Below, in pieces: positions 1 to 9,059 of a stretch of DNA of 64,000 bases. Position 1 is the stretch's first letter. Every line of letters begins with the position of its first letter. Origin of the DNA: Paracoccus tegillarcae. GTDB taxonomy: Bacteria; Pseudomonadota; Alphaproteobacteria; Rhodobacterales; Rhodobacteraceae. The position numbers and the translations under genes are program-made. The stretch lies in assembly GCF_002847305.1 (NCBI RefSeq), contig NZ_CP025408.1:1286001-1350000 (forward strand), written 5' to 3'. The notes beneath the pieces are model-generated. The model saw nothing but the letters and a program-made list of their open reading frames with translations, was not told the DNA's origin and ran no database searches.

Positions 1-1033
1 CCAATTGCTTTTCCGCCGCGACCCGGTGCGAGATGTCGCGCAGAAATGAAACGAAAATCTCGCCCTCTGCGGTATCGGCCGATTGGACGGCAAATTCGAC
101 CGGAAACACCTCGCCAGAGGCGCGCTTGGCCTCCAGCTTGATGCGCCCCTTGCCGACCACACGTTTCTCACCGCCCTGCCGCATCCGCGCAAGGCCTGCC
201 TCATGCGCCTCGCGGTGATGGTCAGGCACGATCAGTTCGCCCAGTTGACCGCCGATGGCGTGCTGTGCGCTGTAGCCGAACATCTGCTCGGCGGCGACGT
301 TGAAATCCAGGATAACCCCGTCAATGTCGCAAACGATCACGGCATCCAGTGCGGTGCTGGTCACGACGTTCATGCGTTTGCTTGCCTGTATCGTCTCTTG
401 ACGGCGCCGCACGTTCTGGCGGTTCAGATAGCCCAGATAGACGGTGAACAGGATCAGCGCGACGATCAGCAGCGTCACGCCAATCGCCATCTGCAGCAGC
501 GTGATATAGACGTTTTCACGTCGCATATCCGATTCCGTGGCAAAATAGCTTAGCCCCGAGGTCGACAGCCTTCGCACATTGCTGCGCACCTTGCCTGCCT
601 CTTGCGCCAAGGTGGGCAAGGCAGCTTGCAGCGTCGGATCGTCGGCGTCGATCTTGTCGACGCAGCCATCCAGAAACCCCCGAAGCGCTTTCAAATTATA
701 CGAAAATTCAGGAATGGCCCGCACCGGCGCGTAAATCGACGCCTGTTGCAAGGTTGTCATCCGACTGTAGAAGATGTCGAAATCGCGCCGCAAATCGTCC
801 AAGTTCGGAACGGCGGCGCGGGTCGCGTTTTCAATCGCGATTTCCAACTCTAGAAATTCGACCTCGGTCTGCGACAGGGTCCATTGAACATTGTCCGAAC
901 TGGCCGAGTTCAGCAGCCGCAAGTCGCGCGCCACATTGCCAGACAGAAAGGCGATGGTCACCAAGCTGAGGACGGCCATGAGGATCCCAAGGATCAGCCG
1001 CGAGGGAAAGCCGCTTTCTGTTTGATCGGCCAA
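1..1033 (-). CDS. Membrane-bound PAS-domain sensor protein (probable histidine kinase), C-terminus outside window
   Basis: This is the N-terminal part of a two-component sensor, about 344 residues visible. One transmembrane helix lies near residues 11-30 (RLILGILMAVLSLVTIAFL). A periplasmic sensing region of about 150 residues follows, then a second helix (ITLLQMAIGVTLLIVALILF). After that comes a PAS domain with 'DAVIVCDIDGVILDFN' and 'EQMFGYS', closing with 'FLRDISHR', which normally leads into a dimerisation/kinase domain. That part is cut off at base 1, so kinase versus diguanylate cyclase output is undecided. No ATG is in frame; TTG at 1033 has AGGAAT upstream and is my best start. It lies just downstream of the secreted molybdopterin-fold gene on the same strand, suggesting cotranscription and possibly a sensor/periplasmic-partner pair. 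Confidence 0.8.
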   Translation of the reverse strand, partial: MADQTESGFPSRLILGILMAVLSLVTIAFLSGNVARDLRLLNSASSDNVQWTLSQTEVEFLELEIAIENATRAAVPNLDDLRRDFDIFYSRMTTLQQASIYAPVRAIPEFSYNLKALRGFLDGCVDKIDADDPTLQAALPTLAQEAGKVRSNVRRLSTSGLSYFATESDMRRENVYITLLQMAIGVTLLIVALILFTVYLGYLNRQNVRRRQETIQASKRMNVVTSTALDAVIVCDIDGVILDFNVAAEQMFGYSAQHAIGGQLGELIVPDHHREAHEAGLARMRQGGEKRVVGKGRIKLEAKRASGEVFPVEFAVQSADTAEGEIFVSFLRDISHRVAAEKQL

Positions 1034-1088
1034 ACCTGTATTCCTGACATCAGAGGCTTGTGGACAGGCGTAGAGATGCGGCGGGTCG

Positions 1089-1604
1089 TCAGTCAACCGC
1101 TTCGATACGATCCATCTGCCAAATGCTGCGAGAATAGATCACTTCGGTCCGATAATCGGCGTCGGCATCATAGGGATAGATGATCCACAACGGTCCCTTG
1201 TCGCGCAGTGACATGGTATCGCCGTTCTGGCGGTATGCCACGATCGGTCCGCCCTCGACCGCGTCGGTCATGGGGATCTCGATCTCGTAATCGTTGATCG
1301 CCGTCGCGCGCAGCGTCTCTCCGGTGATGCCAAGCGCCTCGACCAATGCGGCAAGCGACACACCTTCAAAGGTTTGCATGCCTTCGGTCCAGATCGTCGA
1401 TGTCTCGATGGTGGTCGTATCCATCGCTTCGAGCATGTCCAGATCAAGCTGGGCCGTGCCGTCGACATTCGTCGTCTCGACATTGCCCGAGACGGTCAAC
1501 ATGACCTCACCCGTCGGCGCGGCAAGATCTGACGCAATTGCGGGCAAGCCGGTTGCGCCAGTCATGGCAATCACGGCCAAAGCTCCGAAAAGTCTACGCG
1601 ACAT
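1089..1604 (-). CDS. Secreted molybdopterin-dependent oxidoreductase-like protein
   Basis: A 171-residue protein with an N-terminal signal peptide (MSRRLFGALAVIAMTGATG, cleavage probably near 'AIASDLAAP'). The mature part resembles the small sulfite-oxidase-fold (oxidoreductase molybdopterin-binding) domain: 'FEGVSLAALVEALGI' is the usual segment, followed by 'ATAINDYEIEIPM' and 'KGPLWIIYPYD'. The conserved cofactor-ligating cysteine of true sulfite oxidases is not evident, so it may be a cofactor-free periplasmic binding or sensing protein. It stands directly upstream of the membrane sensor gene, which fits a ligand-sensing partner. The assignment to the fold is from recognised motifs; the role is inference. 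Confidence 0.75.
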   Translation of the reverse strand: MSRRLFGALAVIAMTGATGLPAIASDLAAPTGEVMLTVSGNVETTNVDGTAQLDLDMLEAMDTTTIETSTIWTEGMQTFEGVSLAALVEALGITGETLRATAINDYEIEIPMTDAVEGGPIVAYRQNGDTMSLRDKGPLWIIYPYDADADYRTEVIYSRSIWQMDRIEAVD

Positions 1605-1707
1605 GGTGATATCCTTTTCAAGTCACCCAAGCTATCGCATGAACGCCGCGAACCGCTCAACTGGGCAGAGGGATAGCGACCTACCCGTTCGGATAGGTCG
1701 CCATGTT

Positions 1708-2595
1708 TCAAGCCACCCGGCGCATCGGGGCGGCGCGTTCCCTCAGGAAATACCGCAATTCCCCCTCAAGCTCTGGCCGGTCCAGCGCGAAGGCGGCGGT
1801 TGCCTGCACAAACCCCTGGATCGAGCCGCAATCGAACCGTTCACCTTCGAACCGGAAGCCGGAAATGCCTGCCGTCTGCACATCGGCATTGATCGCATCG
1901 GTCAATTGCAACTCGCCCCCGGCGCCTGGTCCCAGATTGGCAAGACGGGCAAAGATCGACGGTTCCAGAATGTAACGGCCAATGACCGCATCGGTCGACG
2001 GGGCCAGTTCCGGGCGCGGCTTTTCAACCATCCCCTTGGCGCGCAGCAAGCGACCATCCTGACTGGCCACGTCAAGCACGCCATAGGACGAGGTCTTCTT
2101 CAGCGGCACGTCCATCGTTGCGACCATATGCCCGCGGTTTCTGGCATGTGCATCGACCATCTGGGCCAATGCCCCGCGCTTTGAGCGGATCACATCATCG
2201 GGCAGCAGCACGGCAAAGGGTTCATCCCCGACAAGCCGCTGCGCAAGTCGGACGGCATGGCCCAACCCCAGCGGATTGCTCTGGCGCACAAAGGACAGCG
2301 CCCCTTCGGGCATGCGGGTCGGTTCCAGCGCGGCCAATGCATCGGCTTTGCCGGCGCGTGCCAGCCGCTGTTCAAGGGCTGCGGCGGTGTCGAAGTAATC
2401 CTCCAGCGCGCCCTTGCCGACGGCGGTGACAAAGATGAACTCTTCAATTCCGGCCTCGCGGGCCTCATCGACGGCGTATTGGATCAGCGGGCGATCAACG
2501 AGCGGCAGCATCTCTTTCGGGATCGATTTGGTCGCAGGAAGAAAGCGGGTGCCCATGCCGGCGACGGGGAAAACGGCCTTGCGGATATGTGTCAT
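1708..2595 (-). CDS. galU: UTP--glucose-1-phosphate uridylyltransferase
   Basis: A 295-residue cytoplasmic nucleotidyltransferase that makes UDP-glucose from glucose-1-phosphate and UTP, the donor for exopolysaccharide glucose residues. The N-terminal nucleotide-binding signature 'GMGTRFLPATKSIPKEMLP' is intact, with 'VDRPLIQYAVDEA' after it, 'VLLPDDVI' as the metal/uridine region and 'GGELQLTDAI' near the C-terminus. Length matches the bacterial GalU family. It sits 31 bases downstream of the fused glycosyltransferase gene on the same strand, so it is probably the second gene of an exopolysaccharide operon. AAAGGAC precedes the ATG. Confidence 0.95.
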   Translation of the reverse strand: MTHIRKAVFPVAGMGTRFLPATKSIPKEMLPLVDRPLIQYAVDEAREAGIEEFIFVTAVGKGALEDYFDTAAALEQRLARAGKADALAALEPTRMPEGALSFVRQSNPLGLGHAVRLAQRLVGDEPFAVLLPDDVIRSKRGALAQMVDAHARNRGHMVATMDVPLKKTSSYGVLDVASQDGRLLRAKGMVEKPRPELAPSTDAVIGRYILEPSIFARLANLGPGAGGELQLTDAINADVQTAGISGFRFEGERFDCGSIQGFVQATAAFALDRPELEGELRYFLRERAAPMRRVA

Positions 2596-2626
2596 TGGTC
2601 GTGTCCTTTCAGGTTAAAAGTCGCGT

Positions 2627-4018
2627 TCAGTAGGCGCCATCGCTGGAAACCACGGCGCGGAAGGTCATGCAGATCAGGGCCAGATCAAGCAGCAGGGTGC
2701 GCGATGCGGCATAGCTGAGATCCATCTCGACCATCTGGTCGAAGCCGATCTTGGCGCGGCCCGAGACCTGCCAGACGCCCGTGATGCCCGGCTTGACCGC
2801 CAAACGTCCCAAGGCGCGTTCCGGATAAAGGGCAACCTCGCGCGGCAAAGCAGGGCGCGGGCCGACAATCGCCATTTCGCCGCGCAAGACGTTCAGGATC
2901 TGCGGCAGCTCATCGATCGAAAAGCGACGGATAAATCGGCCGACGCGCGTGACCCGCGGGTCGTTGCAGGATTTGAAGCAAACACCTTCGCGGTCAGACG
3001 CACCGGCGATGGAGGCAAGCTGCGCCTCGGCATCCGCGCCCATCGATCGGAACTTGAGCATGCTGAAGGACTTGCCAGCTTGTCCGACGCGGCGTTGCCG
3101 GTAGAATACCGGACCGCGGCTGTCTGCCTTGATGGCCAGAGCGGTCAGCGCGAAGACTGGCATCAGCAGGACCAGCGCAGTGGCCGCAATGCCCACATCC
3201 AGCCCGCGCCGCACCATGTTGGACACCGGTATGCGCCTGGCGGCTTTTGCCCCGGCATGGGCGAGGAAGGTCGGATTGCCCGCAATATAGCGTTTGGCCA
3301 GGCGGCGCGGCTCTTGCGCCAGACGCCATGTCCATTCCATTTTTATCTTGCGCAGGATCTTGGGCGCACGCACCACCACCCCGGCAAGGAAATCTAGCAA
3401 GGCACCCACGGCCAGTGTCACCCTTGCATTCAACCGGTGTGCATTCTGGTGCAGCCACATCTCTTGCAGCGGCACGCCAAGGGCGACCAGCACGATGTCA
3501 GCGCCGCTTTCGTTGATATCCGCGATGACCGCTTCGGTATCGGAGGCCCCATCATAGCCGTCGCGCGTTCCGGCGATCCGCAAATGCGGTGTTTTGCGGA
3601 TCAGGGCAGCGGCTGCCGCATCTGCCACGCCTGGCCGGCCGCCGAACAGATAGACTGACTTGCCGCGCCGAGCGGCCTCGGCCATCAAATCAGGAACAAG
3701 ATCGGTGCCGTTCAGGTTCTCGGTCAAGCGCAGGCCAGTCATCCGGGCGGCCAGTTCAACGCCGATCCCGTCAGGCAGCAGCATGTCCGCATCGGCAACG
3801 GCGCGTGCATACTGCGGATCCTGGCGGCGGATGTTGCAGCAATGCGCGTTCATGAAAAATGCGCGGCGGCGTCCGGGTGCAAGCAGCGCGTCAATTGCCT
3901 GCTGCTTTGTTCCATCGACAAGGTATAGATCAAGCGCTGGAACGTATGTGTTTGAATGCGTAGGAACTTCGGCCGGCAAAAGCGTGGCGAAATCTTTGTT
4001 GAAGTCGGTATGTTTCAT
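2627..4018 (-). CDS. Fusion of WecG/TagA/CpsF glycosyltransferase and undecaprenyl-phosphate sugar transferase
   Basis: A 463-residue protein with two enzymes in one chain. Residues about 40-245 are a WecG/TagA/CpsF-type glycosyltransferase ('LLPDGIGVELAARM', 'YLFGGRPGVADAAA', 'VALGVPLQEMWLHQN'). Residues about 265-463 are a bacterial sugar transferase (ExoY/WcaJ type) with one membrane helix, 'RRVGQAGKSFSMLKFRSM', 'SIDELPQILNVLRGEM' and 'KPGITGVWQVSGR'. The C-terminal half should place the first sugar phosphate on undecaprenyl phosphate and the N-terminal half should add the next sugar, so one protein could do the first two steps of polymer assembly. It has only the short C-terminal core of WcaJ, not the four-helix N-terminus. 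It precedes galU on the same strand and faces the wzz/wzy genes divergently. Confidence 0.9.
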   Translation of the reverse strand: MKHTDFNKDFATLLPAEVPTHSNTYVPALDLYLVDGTKQQAIDALLAPGRRRAFFMNAHCCNIRRQDPQYARAVADADMLLPDGIGVELAARMTGLRLTENLNGTDLVPDLMAEAARRGKSVYLFGGRPGVADAAAAALIRKTPHLRIAGTRDGYDGASDTEAVIADINESGADIVLVALGVPLQEMWLHQNAHRLNARVTLAVGALLDFLAGVVVRAPKILRKIKMEWTWRLAQEPRRLAKRYIAGNPTFLAHAGAKAARRIPVSNMVRRGLDVGIAATALVLLMPVFALTALAIKADSRGPVFYRQRRVGQAGKSFSMLKFRSMGADAEAQLASIAGASDREGVCFKSCNDPRVTRVGRFIRRFSIDELPQILNVLRGEMAIVGPRPALPREVALYPERALGRLAVKPGITGVWQVSGRAKIGFDQMVEMDLSYAASRTLLLDLALICMTFRAVVSSDGAY

Positions 4019-4264
4019 GGGGCGGCCTCGCTGGCTTGGGTTGCATTTCCCTAAAGCTGACGAAGGTTCGCGGTCCGCTCAACGGAGCGGACGGACAGGA
4101 AAACGGCACTTTGGTTCGCCGCACTGAGAATGTGGTTAATGCCGCTATCCGATCGGAGTGTGACCTATCCGAACGCCCCGAAAACGAAATGACAGTTGTG
4201 GTGCCATGTCGCAGTGCATGCATATATGTTTTGCGTTATAGTCTGATTGAAAAGGGAGTATGCG

Positions 4265-4879
4265 ATGCGCGTATTGATTGCAGATGACCATGATTTGCTG
4301 CGTGACACGCTCGTTCTTTTTCTGGAGGCCAATGGCGATATCCAGACCAGTGCGGCTGCCGACCTGGCAGGGGCACATAGACTTATCGAACTTGAAGACC
4401 CATTCGATTTGATCCTGCTAGACCTAAATATGTCGGGCATGAATGGCTTGGACGGGCTGAAAACAACGCTAGAGATGAAGGGCGGCCAACGGGTCGCCCT
4501 TTTGTCGGGCGAAGCGACCCGGGAAATTGCCGAACGCGCGTTAGAGGCAGGCGCGGCAGGTTTTGTGCCCAAGACACTTGCAGCAAAATCCATGATCAAC
4601 GCGGTCAAGTTCATGGCAATGGGCGAACAATATGCCCCCATCGATTTCATGACCGCCGTCGATGATGTTCCCGTCCATCCCTTGGCCGAGAAACTGACGT
4701 CGCGCGAATTGCAGGTTCTGAAAGGGCTGACAGAAGGCAAGGCCAATAAAGAGATCGCCCGTGATCTTGATATCACCGAGCCGACAATCAAGCTGCACAT
4801 GAAGACGCTTTATCGCAAGCTTGACGCATCAAACCGCACCCAGGCGGCCTTGATTGCGCGCGAAGCGGGTCTTTTCTGA
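4265..4879 (+). CDS. LuxR/NarL-family response regulator
   Basis: A 204-residue two-component regulator. The receiver domain (residues 1-120) has the acidic pocket 'ADDHD', the phosphoacceptor Asp in 'LILLDLNMSG' and the switch Lys in 'FVPKTLA'. The C-terminal domain is a NarL-type helix-turn-helix ('LTSRELQVLKGLTEGKANKE', then 'EPTIKLHMKTLYRKL'). I chose ATG 4265 because AAAGGGAG ends seven bases before it; a TTG at 4247 in the same frame has no such site. It is placed between the divergent priming-transferase operon and the wzz/wzy genes, which suggests that it controls exopolysaccharide production. No cognate kinase is adjacent. Confidence 0.92.
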   Translation: MRVLIADDHDLLRDTLVLFLEANGDIQTSAAADLAGAHRLIELEDPFDLILLDLNMSGMNGLDGLKTTLEMKGGQRVALLSGEATREIAERALEAGAAGFVPKTLAAKSMINAVKFMAMGEQYAPIDFMTAVDDVPVHPLAEKLTSRELQVLKGLTEGKANKEIARDLDITEPTIKLHMKTLYRKLDASNRTQAALIAREAGLF

Positions 4880-4986
4880 ACTATTCGAAAGGATAGGCCC
4901 ATGCGCAAAAGTTCCATAAGACAACCCCTGTGCGCAGGCGCGGGCAATTAAAAGAAACGATACATACAGGGCAAAGGAGCCACCGA

Positions 4987-6432
4987 ATGAGTCTGCAAGA
5001 CGCCGAGAATAAGATCAAAGCGCGTCAACGCCTCGGCAGACGAATTCCATTCCGCCGAATGCTGGTTGGTGGTCGCATCAGCGATCTGGGCCGCTTTCCC
5101 CGATACCTTGCCTTTTCGTTGCTGGGCGGCGCGCTGATCTGGGCGCCGATCTCGGGCTACCTGCGGACCGCGCCGCTGGTTTTCACCTCGCATACCTCAT
5201 TGATCCTGCCGGGATCAGGCGCGTCGGCCTCGATGAACCTCAACGGGATCGGGCAGGCCACCTCTTATGCGAATTCGGCCTTTGCCAGCAATTCGGTCAG
5301 CCCAACAGAAACCTATAAGCGCCTGATCGGTGCCGACAGAATTCTGGAGGCGGCGGCCAGATCAATGGATATAAGCCGTGGGGAGTTCGGGAAACCGCGC
5401 ATCAGTCTGGTGGACCAGACCAGCCTGATCAATCTGGAAATGACTGGTGGATCGCCCGAACTGGCGAAGGCGCGCGGCGATGCGCTGCTGGCCGCGTTCT
5501 TCAGCGAGCTGGACACCCTGCGTACCGACGAAAAGGACACCCGCGAAGACAGCGGCGTGGGTGCCATCGAGGGATACCGGAATTCCGTCGCTGCAACCCG
5601 CCGCGACATCGCGCAATTGCAGCAGGAAACCGGGCTGGTTTCCAGCGACCAGTACAATGCAATGGTCGAAGCAACGCGCGTGCTGGAAGGCCGGGTTCAG
5701 GACGTTGCTGCCACCCTCAGCGAACGGGACAAGAACGTGGTCGCGCTGGAGACGACACTGGGGATTCCTGCCGATGCCGCCGCAACGACGCTGAAGCTTT
5801 ATGCCGACGCAGAATTTGCCGCGCTGAACAATGAACGTGGCGCTCAGGCCGCCTCATTGGCCGAAGCGCGCTCGTCCTTTGGCGAAGGCCATCCCAAGGT
5901 TGAAAGCGCACGCGCGGCGCATCTGGCCGCGTCGGCGGCGGCACTGGCGCGGGCGGCGCAGGTTACCGACCTGACCATACCGCAGCTTGAAAAACTGGAC
6001 ATTGCCCCGGCTGGCGCGCGGGCTGACCTGTTGGCGCAATTGGTCCGGATGGATGCGGAACGCGTCGGCATCGCTCAGCAACTGGAGACCCTGACCAACC
6101 GGTTGCAGGGTGAGTTGGGCCGTCAGCAAGACCTGTCAGCCGCCGCCGCCCAACTGCAAGATCTGCAACGCGATTTTTCGGTTGCAGAGGCTGTATTTGC
6201 CTCGGCCATCGCGCGCACCCAGTCGACCAGATCAGACGTTTACGCCTCTTATCCTCTGGTGCAGGTGCTGGAAAACCCGTCCTTGCCAGACGCGCCGACG
6301 TCGCCCAACCGCAAGTTGGCGATTGCCGCCGGCATTGCTGCGACCTTCATGATGCTGATGGGCCTTGTGCTGATCTGGATGCGCTCGGCGCTGATCGGCC
6401 GGCTGCTGAAAACCCCAGACGAACAAGCATGA
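4987..6432 (+). CDS. Exopolysaccharide chain-length determinant (Wzz/GumC family)
   Basis: A 481-residue polysaccharide co-polymerase of the inner membrane. One helix sits near residues 37-56 ('YLAFSLLGGALIWAPISGYL'), followed by a periplasmic region rich in heptad-like Ala/Leu/Glu/Gln stretches (about residues 185-430, coiled coil). The proline-rich 'PDAPTSPNRK' motif precedes the second helix, as is typical. There is no cytoplasmic Walker A domain, so the tyrosine-kinase partner, if any, is separate. ATG 4987 is preceded by AAAGGAG at good spacing; a longer GTG start at 4930 is less likely. Its stop overlaps the polymerase start by four bases, so the two are translationally coupled. Confidence 0.9.
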   Translation: MSLQDAENKIKARQRLGRRIPFRRMLVGGRISDLGRFPRYLAFSLLGGALIWAPISGYLRTAPLVFTSHTSLILPGSGASASMNLNGIGQATSYANSAFASNSVSPTETYKRLIGADRILEAAARSMDISRGEFGKPRISLVDQTSLINLEMTGGSPELAKARGDALLAAFFSELDTLRTDEKDTREDSGVGAIEGYRNSVAATRRDIAQLQQETGLVSSDQYNAMVEATRVLEGRVQDVAATLSERDKNVVALETTLGIPADAAATTLKLYADAEFAALNNERGAQAASLAEARSSFGEGHPKVESARAAHLAASAAALARAAQVTDLTIPQLEKLDIAPAGARADLLAQLVRMDAERVGIAQQLETLTNRLQGELGRQQDLSAAAAQLQDLQRDFSVAEAVFASAIARTQSTRSDVYASYPLVQVLENPSLPDAPTSPNRKLAIAAGIAATFMMLMGLVLIWMRSALIGRLLKTPDEQA

Positions 6433-7709
6433 CCCCCGAAAACCCGGCAGAGCGCATCGTCTATAAGGCGATGGTCTACACATGGCCGCTTTATGGCATC
6501 GGTGCGCTTTATCTGGTCGGCCCCGTGCTTGCATGGTCACTTGGTGCGCTTGCCCTGATCTCACTTTACCTGGGCCCTGCCATGCGCCGCGATCTTCGCG
6601 CCACGGGCCCCGTACCGCCGCTGGTCTGGGTCTGGTTTCTAGGCATGTTCATCATGCTGATTGCCCTTTGGATCGGGCATCTTGATTGGGGTCTGGGCCT
6701 CAAGCAGACGATCAAGTCATCCATCGGATGGGCGAAAGGCTGGGCGCTGCTGGCGCTGTTTCCTTTGATCGGTGCCGTCCTGCCGATCAGGCGGGAAGTT
6801 CTGATCCGGGGGCAATGCGTCATCGGCGCGGGAACGCTGGTCCTGGCCCCGCTGATGCTGGCGGCACCGTATATCGGCTTGCCCGAGAAAATATTCACCT
6901 CGCCGCTGAAGGCGGTTGGCGGACCGGGGCCGGAATATTTCAGCGTATATTTCTTTACCTTCGATCCCGCGAGCTGGACCCCCAGATGGCAGTTCTATGC
7001 ACCATGGTCGCCATTCGCGGCGCTGCTTGGGGTCGTGATGGTCGTGTTCGCGCTTGAGGAAAAGAACCGAAAATGGATGCTGGCCGGGCTGGGCGCGGGC
7101 ATTCTGATGATCCTCGCCTCCAAATCCCGGATGGGCCTTGTCGGTCTGGTCGCCTGCACTGTCGCGCCAAGGATGATGCCGCTGATCTTGCGCGGATGGG
7201 CGTGGCAAAGCGTGGCCGCGCTGACCGCATCACTGGCCGTCTTCGGCACGGCGCTGGTGAGCATGGCAAAAGACGCCGTTGCAACCTTCAAGGGCGCCCG
7301 CGCCGACAGCACCCGGGTCCGCGAGACACTGCAGCGCATCGCCGGCGAGCGGTGGAGGAACGAAGCCGTCTGGTTCGGCCACGGCACGGTGCACCCCGGG
7401 TCCCACGCGGTCGAGTTCATGCCCATCGGCAGCCATCACACATGGTGGGGGCTGCTTTTCGTAAAGGGCGTTGTGGGGTTTGGCGCGCTGCTTGTGCCGA
7501 TGGTCTGGCACGTATTGTTCAGCCTCATTGATGCCGCGCGCCACCAAAGGGGTCGGCTGCCCTTGGGCATTCTAATGACAATTGTCCTGCTTTCCTTTGG
7601 TGAAAACCTGGAGATCGAGGCATATATGTTATGGCCCGGACTCGTCCTGCTCGGCGTTCACCTGCGGGAAGTCGCGGATGACCACCTCAGATGGCCGCCT
7701 CAAGAGTAG
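6429..7709 (+). CDS. Wzy/O-antigen-ligase-like polysaccharide polymerase
   Basis: A 426-residue integral membrane protein with about ten hydrophobic segments and one long loop between about residues 280 and 335. The loop contains 'RVRETLQRIAGERWRNEAVW' and then 'SHHTWWGLLFVKGVVGFGAL', the His-bearing pattern seen in Wzy_C/O-antigen ligase family members. The expected role is polymerisation of lipid-linked repeat units in the periplasm. It overlaps the upstream chain-length gene by ATGA, and the two proteins should act together. Specific linkage and polymer cannot be read from sequence. The last 10 bases overlap the convergent zinc-ribbon gene. Confidence 0.82.
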   Translation: MTPENPAERIVYKAMVYTWPLYGIGALYLVGPVLAWSLGALALISLYLGPAMRRDLRATGPVPPLVWVWFLGMFIMLIALWIGHLDWGLGLKQTIKSSIGWAKGWALLALFPLIGAVLPIRREVLIRGQCVIGAGTLVLAPLMLAAPYIGLPEKIFTSPLKAVGGPGPEYFSVYFFTFDPASWTPRWQFYAPWSPFAALLGVVMVVFALEEKNRKWMLAGLGAGILMILASKSRMGLVGLVACTVAPRMMPLILRGWAWQSVAALTASLAVFGTALVSMAKDAVATFKGARADSTRVRETLQRIAGERWRNEAVWFGHGTVHPGSHAVEFMPIGSHHTWWGLLFVKGVVGFGALLVPMVWHVLFSLIDAARHQRGRLPLGILMTIVLLSFGENLEIEAYMLWPGLVLLGVHLREVADDHLRWPPQE

Positions 7710-7939
7710 ATAACGATGGCAGCCATCAAAGCAAAAAATCCTGCGAACAAGACGATTCCTACAATAACCTGCGCAATTGCTCTGGCAGAGATACAGGTTA
7801 TAGCGACCTGACCGGTGACGTCGGGCCAGCTGCTGGCCGACTTGTTTTGCGGCGCGCGCAGCGGATAGTCGCATGAGGGGCAGGCAAAAGCCTTGTCGGA
7901 AACGTTGGTTTCACATTCGGGGCATGAAAGCAGGGCCAT
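7700..7939 (-). CDS. Zinc-ribbon domain small membrane protein
   Basis: A 79-residue protein. The N-terminus has two Cys pairs spaced as a zinc ribbon ('CPECETNVSDKAFACPSCDYPL'-type: CPEC at residues 6-9, CPSC at 20-23). A single hydrophobic helix lies near the C-terminus ('IVGIVLFAGFFALMAAIVIY'). Function is unknown; such proteins are common, small and usually unstudied. It ends inside the 3' end of the convergent polymerase gene and lies immediately downstream of an OmpA-domain remnant on the same strand. Confidence 0.7.
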   Translation of the reverse strand: MALLSCPECETNVSDKAFACPSCDYPLRAPQNKSASSWPDVTGQVAITCISARAIAQVIVGIVLFAGFFALMAAIVIYS

Positions 7940-7940
7940 A

Positions 7941-8225
7941 TCAAAACTTCGGCTGCAAGATTGTAAATTCGACCCTTCGGTTCAGCTGGCGCCCCTCGGG
8001 GTTGTCATCGCCATCTGAAAGGGTGTTGGGTGCGACCGGCTCACTTTCGCCACGGGGCCTGGTCGTCATCCGGTCGAGCTTGATACCGCGCGCGGCAAGC
8101 CAGGTCCCGACCGAAACCGCAAGCCTGTCCGACAGCGCCATGTTGTAATCATCCGATCCCTTCGCATCGGTATGGGACACCTTCCATTCCCTTGACGGCC
8201 TTGCTGTCGCGACGCTGCTGCGCAT
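7941..8225 (-). pseudogene. OmpA-family C-terminal domain remnant
   Basis: About 94 residues matching the back half of an OmpA peptidoglycan-binding domain: 'SHTDAKGSDDYN', then 'LSDRLAVSVGTWLAARGI', and 'GRQLNRRVEFTI' at the end. The normal N-terminal part of the domain, plus the signal peptide and barrel or linker expected upstream, are missing. The sequence in front is unrelated and runs into the SDR gene. ATG 8225 could be used, but a cytosolic half domain is unlikely to work, so I call it a truncated gene. Confidence 0.65.
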
Positions 8226-8245
8226 GATCCTCTTGGTCTGTTGCC

Positions 8246-9037
8246 TCAGGTGACCTGATCGGGCGACGCGCGGCGATCCCAGACCTCTTGCTGCTCCTTT
8301 TTCACCATCGCCTCGGCACTGGCCGGACGAACGGTTCGATATGGAGGGTTTTCGGCCTCTATTACTTCGATCATGGCCTCGATCATCTGATCGGGGTCGT
8401 GTTGGTTGTTCAGTTCCCGCACCGGCCAGTGGGCCACCTTGCGGTCGCCCTGCCCCCACCACTGATCCATGCTTTCCATACCGGTGTCGTTGAATCCCGT
8501 TCGGAACGCGCCCGGGTTGACCGTCACCACCTGAACGCCATAGGGCTGCAATTCGTCATGCATGGCCGAGCAGATCGCCTCGACCGCGTGTTTCGAGGCG
8601 GCATAGGCGCCATCGAAGGGCACCTTTACCAATCCCGCAACGGACGAAGTCCAGACGATCCGCCCCGATCCGCGCGTGACCATAGCCTTGGCAAAGCCCT
8701 GCGCCAGTTCCAGCGCGGCAAAGACATTGGTTTCAAATACAGAACGGAAAACCGGCATCGGAATTTCAACCATGGGGCCGGATTCCATGATCCCCGCATT
8801 GTTGAACAGCGTATCAATCTCAAGCGTCAATGCGTGGTTGCGGTCGATTTCGTTCAGCACGTCCAGCTTGATGACCTGAATATTCAGCCCCTCGGCCTTG
8901 GCGGCGTTGCGCATTTCCCAGACCTGCGGCCAGATCTGGCAGCCCGCTATGACCTGATGCCCGCGTTGGGCCAAACCCCAGGCGACACCGCGGCCAAAAC
9001 CCGTGGCGGCGCCGGTGATAAGAACTGTGTTGCCCAT
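8246..9037 (-). CDS. Short-chain dehydrogenase/reductase
   Basis: A 263-residue cytoplasmic NAD(P)-dependent oxidoreductase of the classical SDR type. The cofactor glycine motif 'TGAATGFGRG' is at residues 7-16, 'NNAG' follows, and the catalytic 'YAASKHAVEAI' carries Tyr and Lys, with a preceding Ser in 'WTSSVAG'. Substrate is unknown. The frame stays open upstream into the LuxR gene, but ATG 9037 is preceded by AAAGGAAG and begins right at the Rossmann strand, so the longer reading is rejected. It lies downstream of the LuxR-type regulator and hchA on the same strand, with short gaps. Confidence 0.9.
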   Translation of the reverse strand: MGNTVLITGAATGFGRGVAWGLAQRGHQVIAGCQIWPQVWEMRNAAKAEGLNIQVIKLDVLNEIDRNHALTLEIDTLFNNAGIMESGPMVEIPMPVFRSVFETNVFAALELAQGFAKAMVTRGSGRIVWTSSVAGLVKVPFDGAYAASKHAVEAICSAMHDELQPYGVQVVTVNPGAFRTGFNDTGMESMDQWWGQGDRKVAHWPVRELNNQHDPDQMIEAMIEVIEAENPPYRTVRPASAEAMVKKEQQEVWDRRASPDQVT

Positions 9038-9059
9038 GGCGATCTTCCTTTCAGGATGG

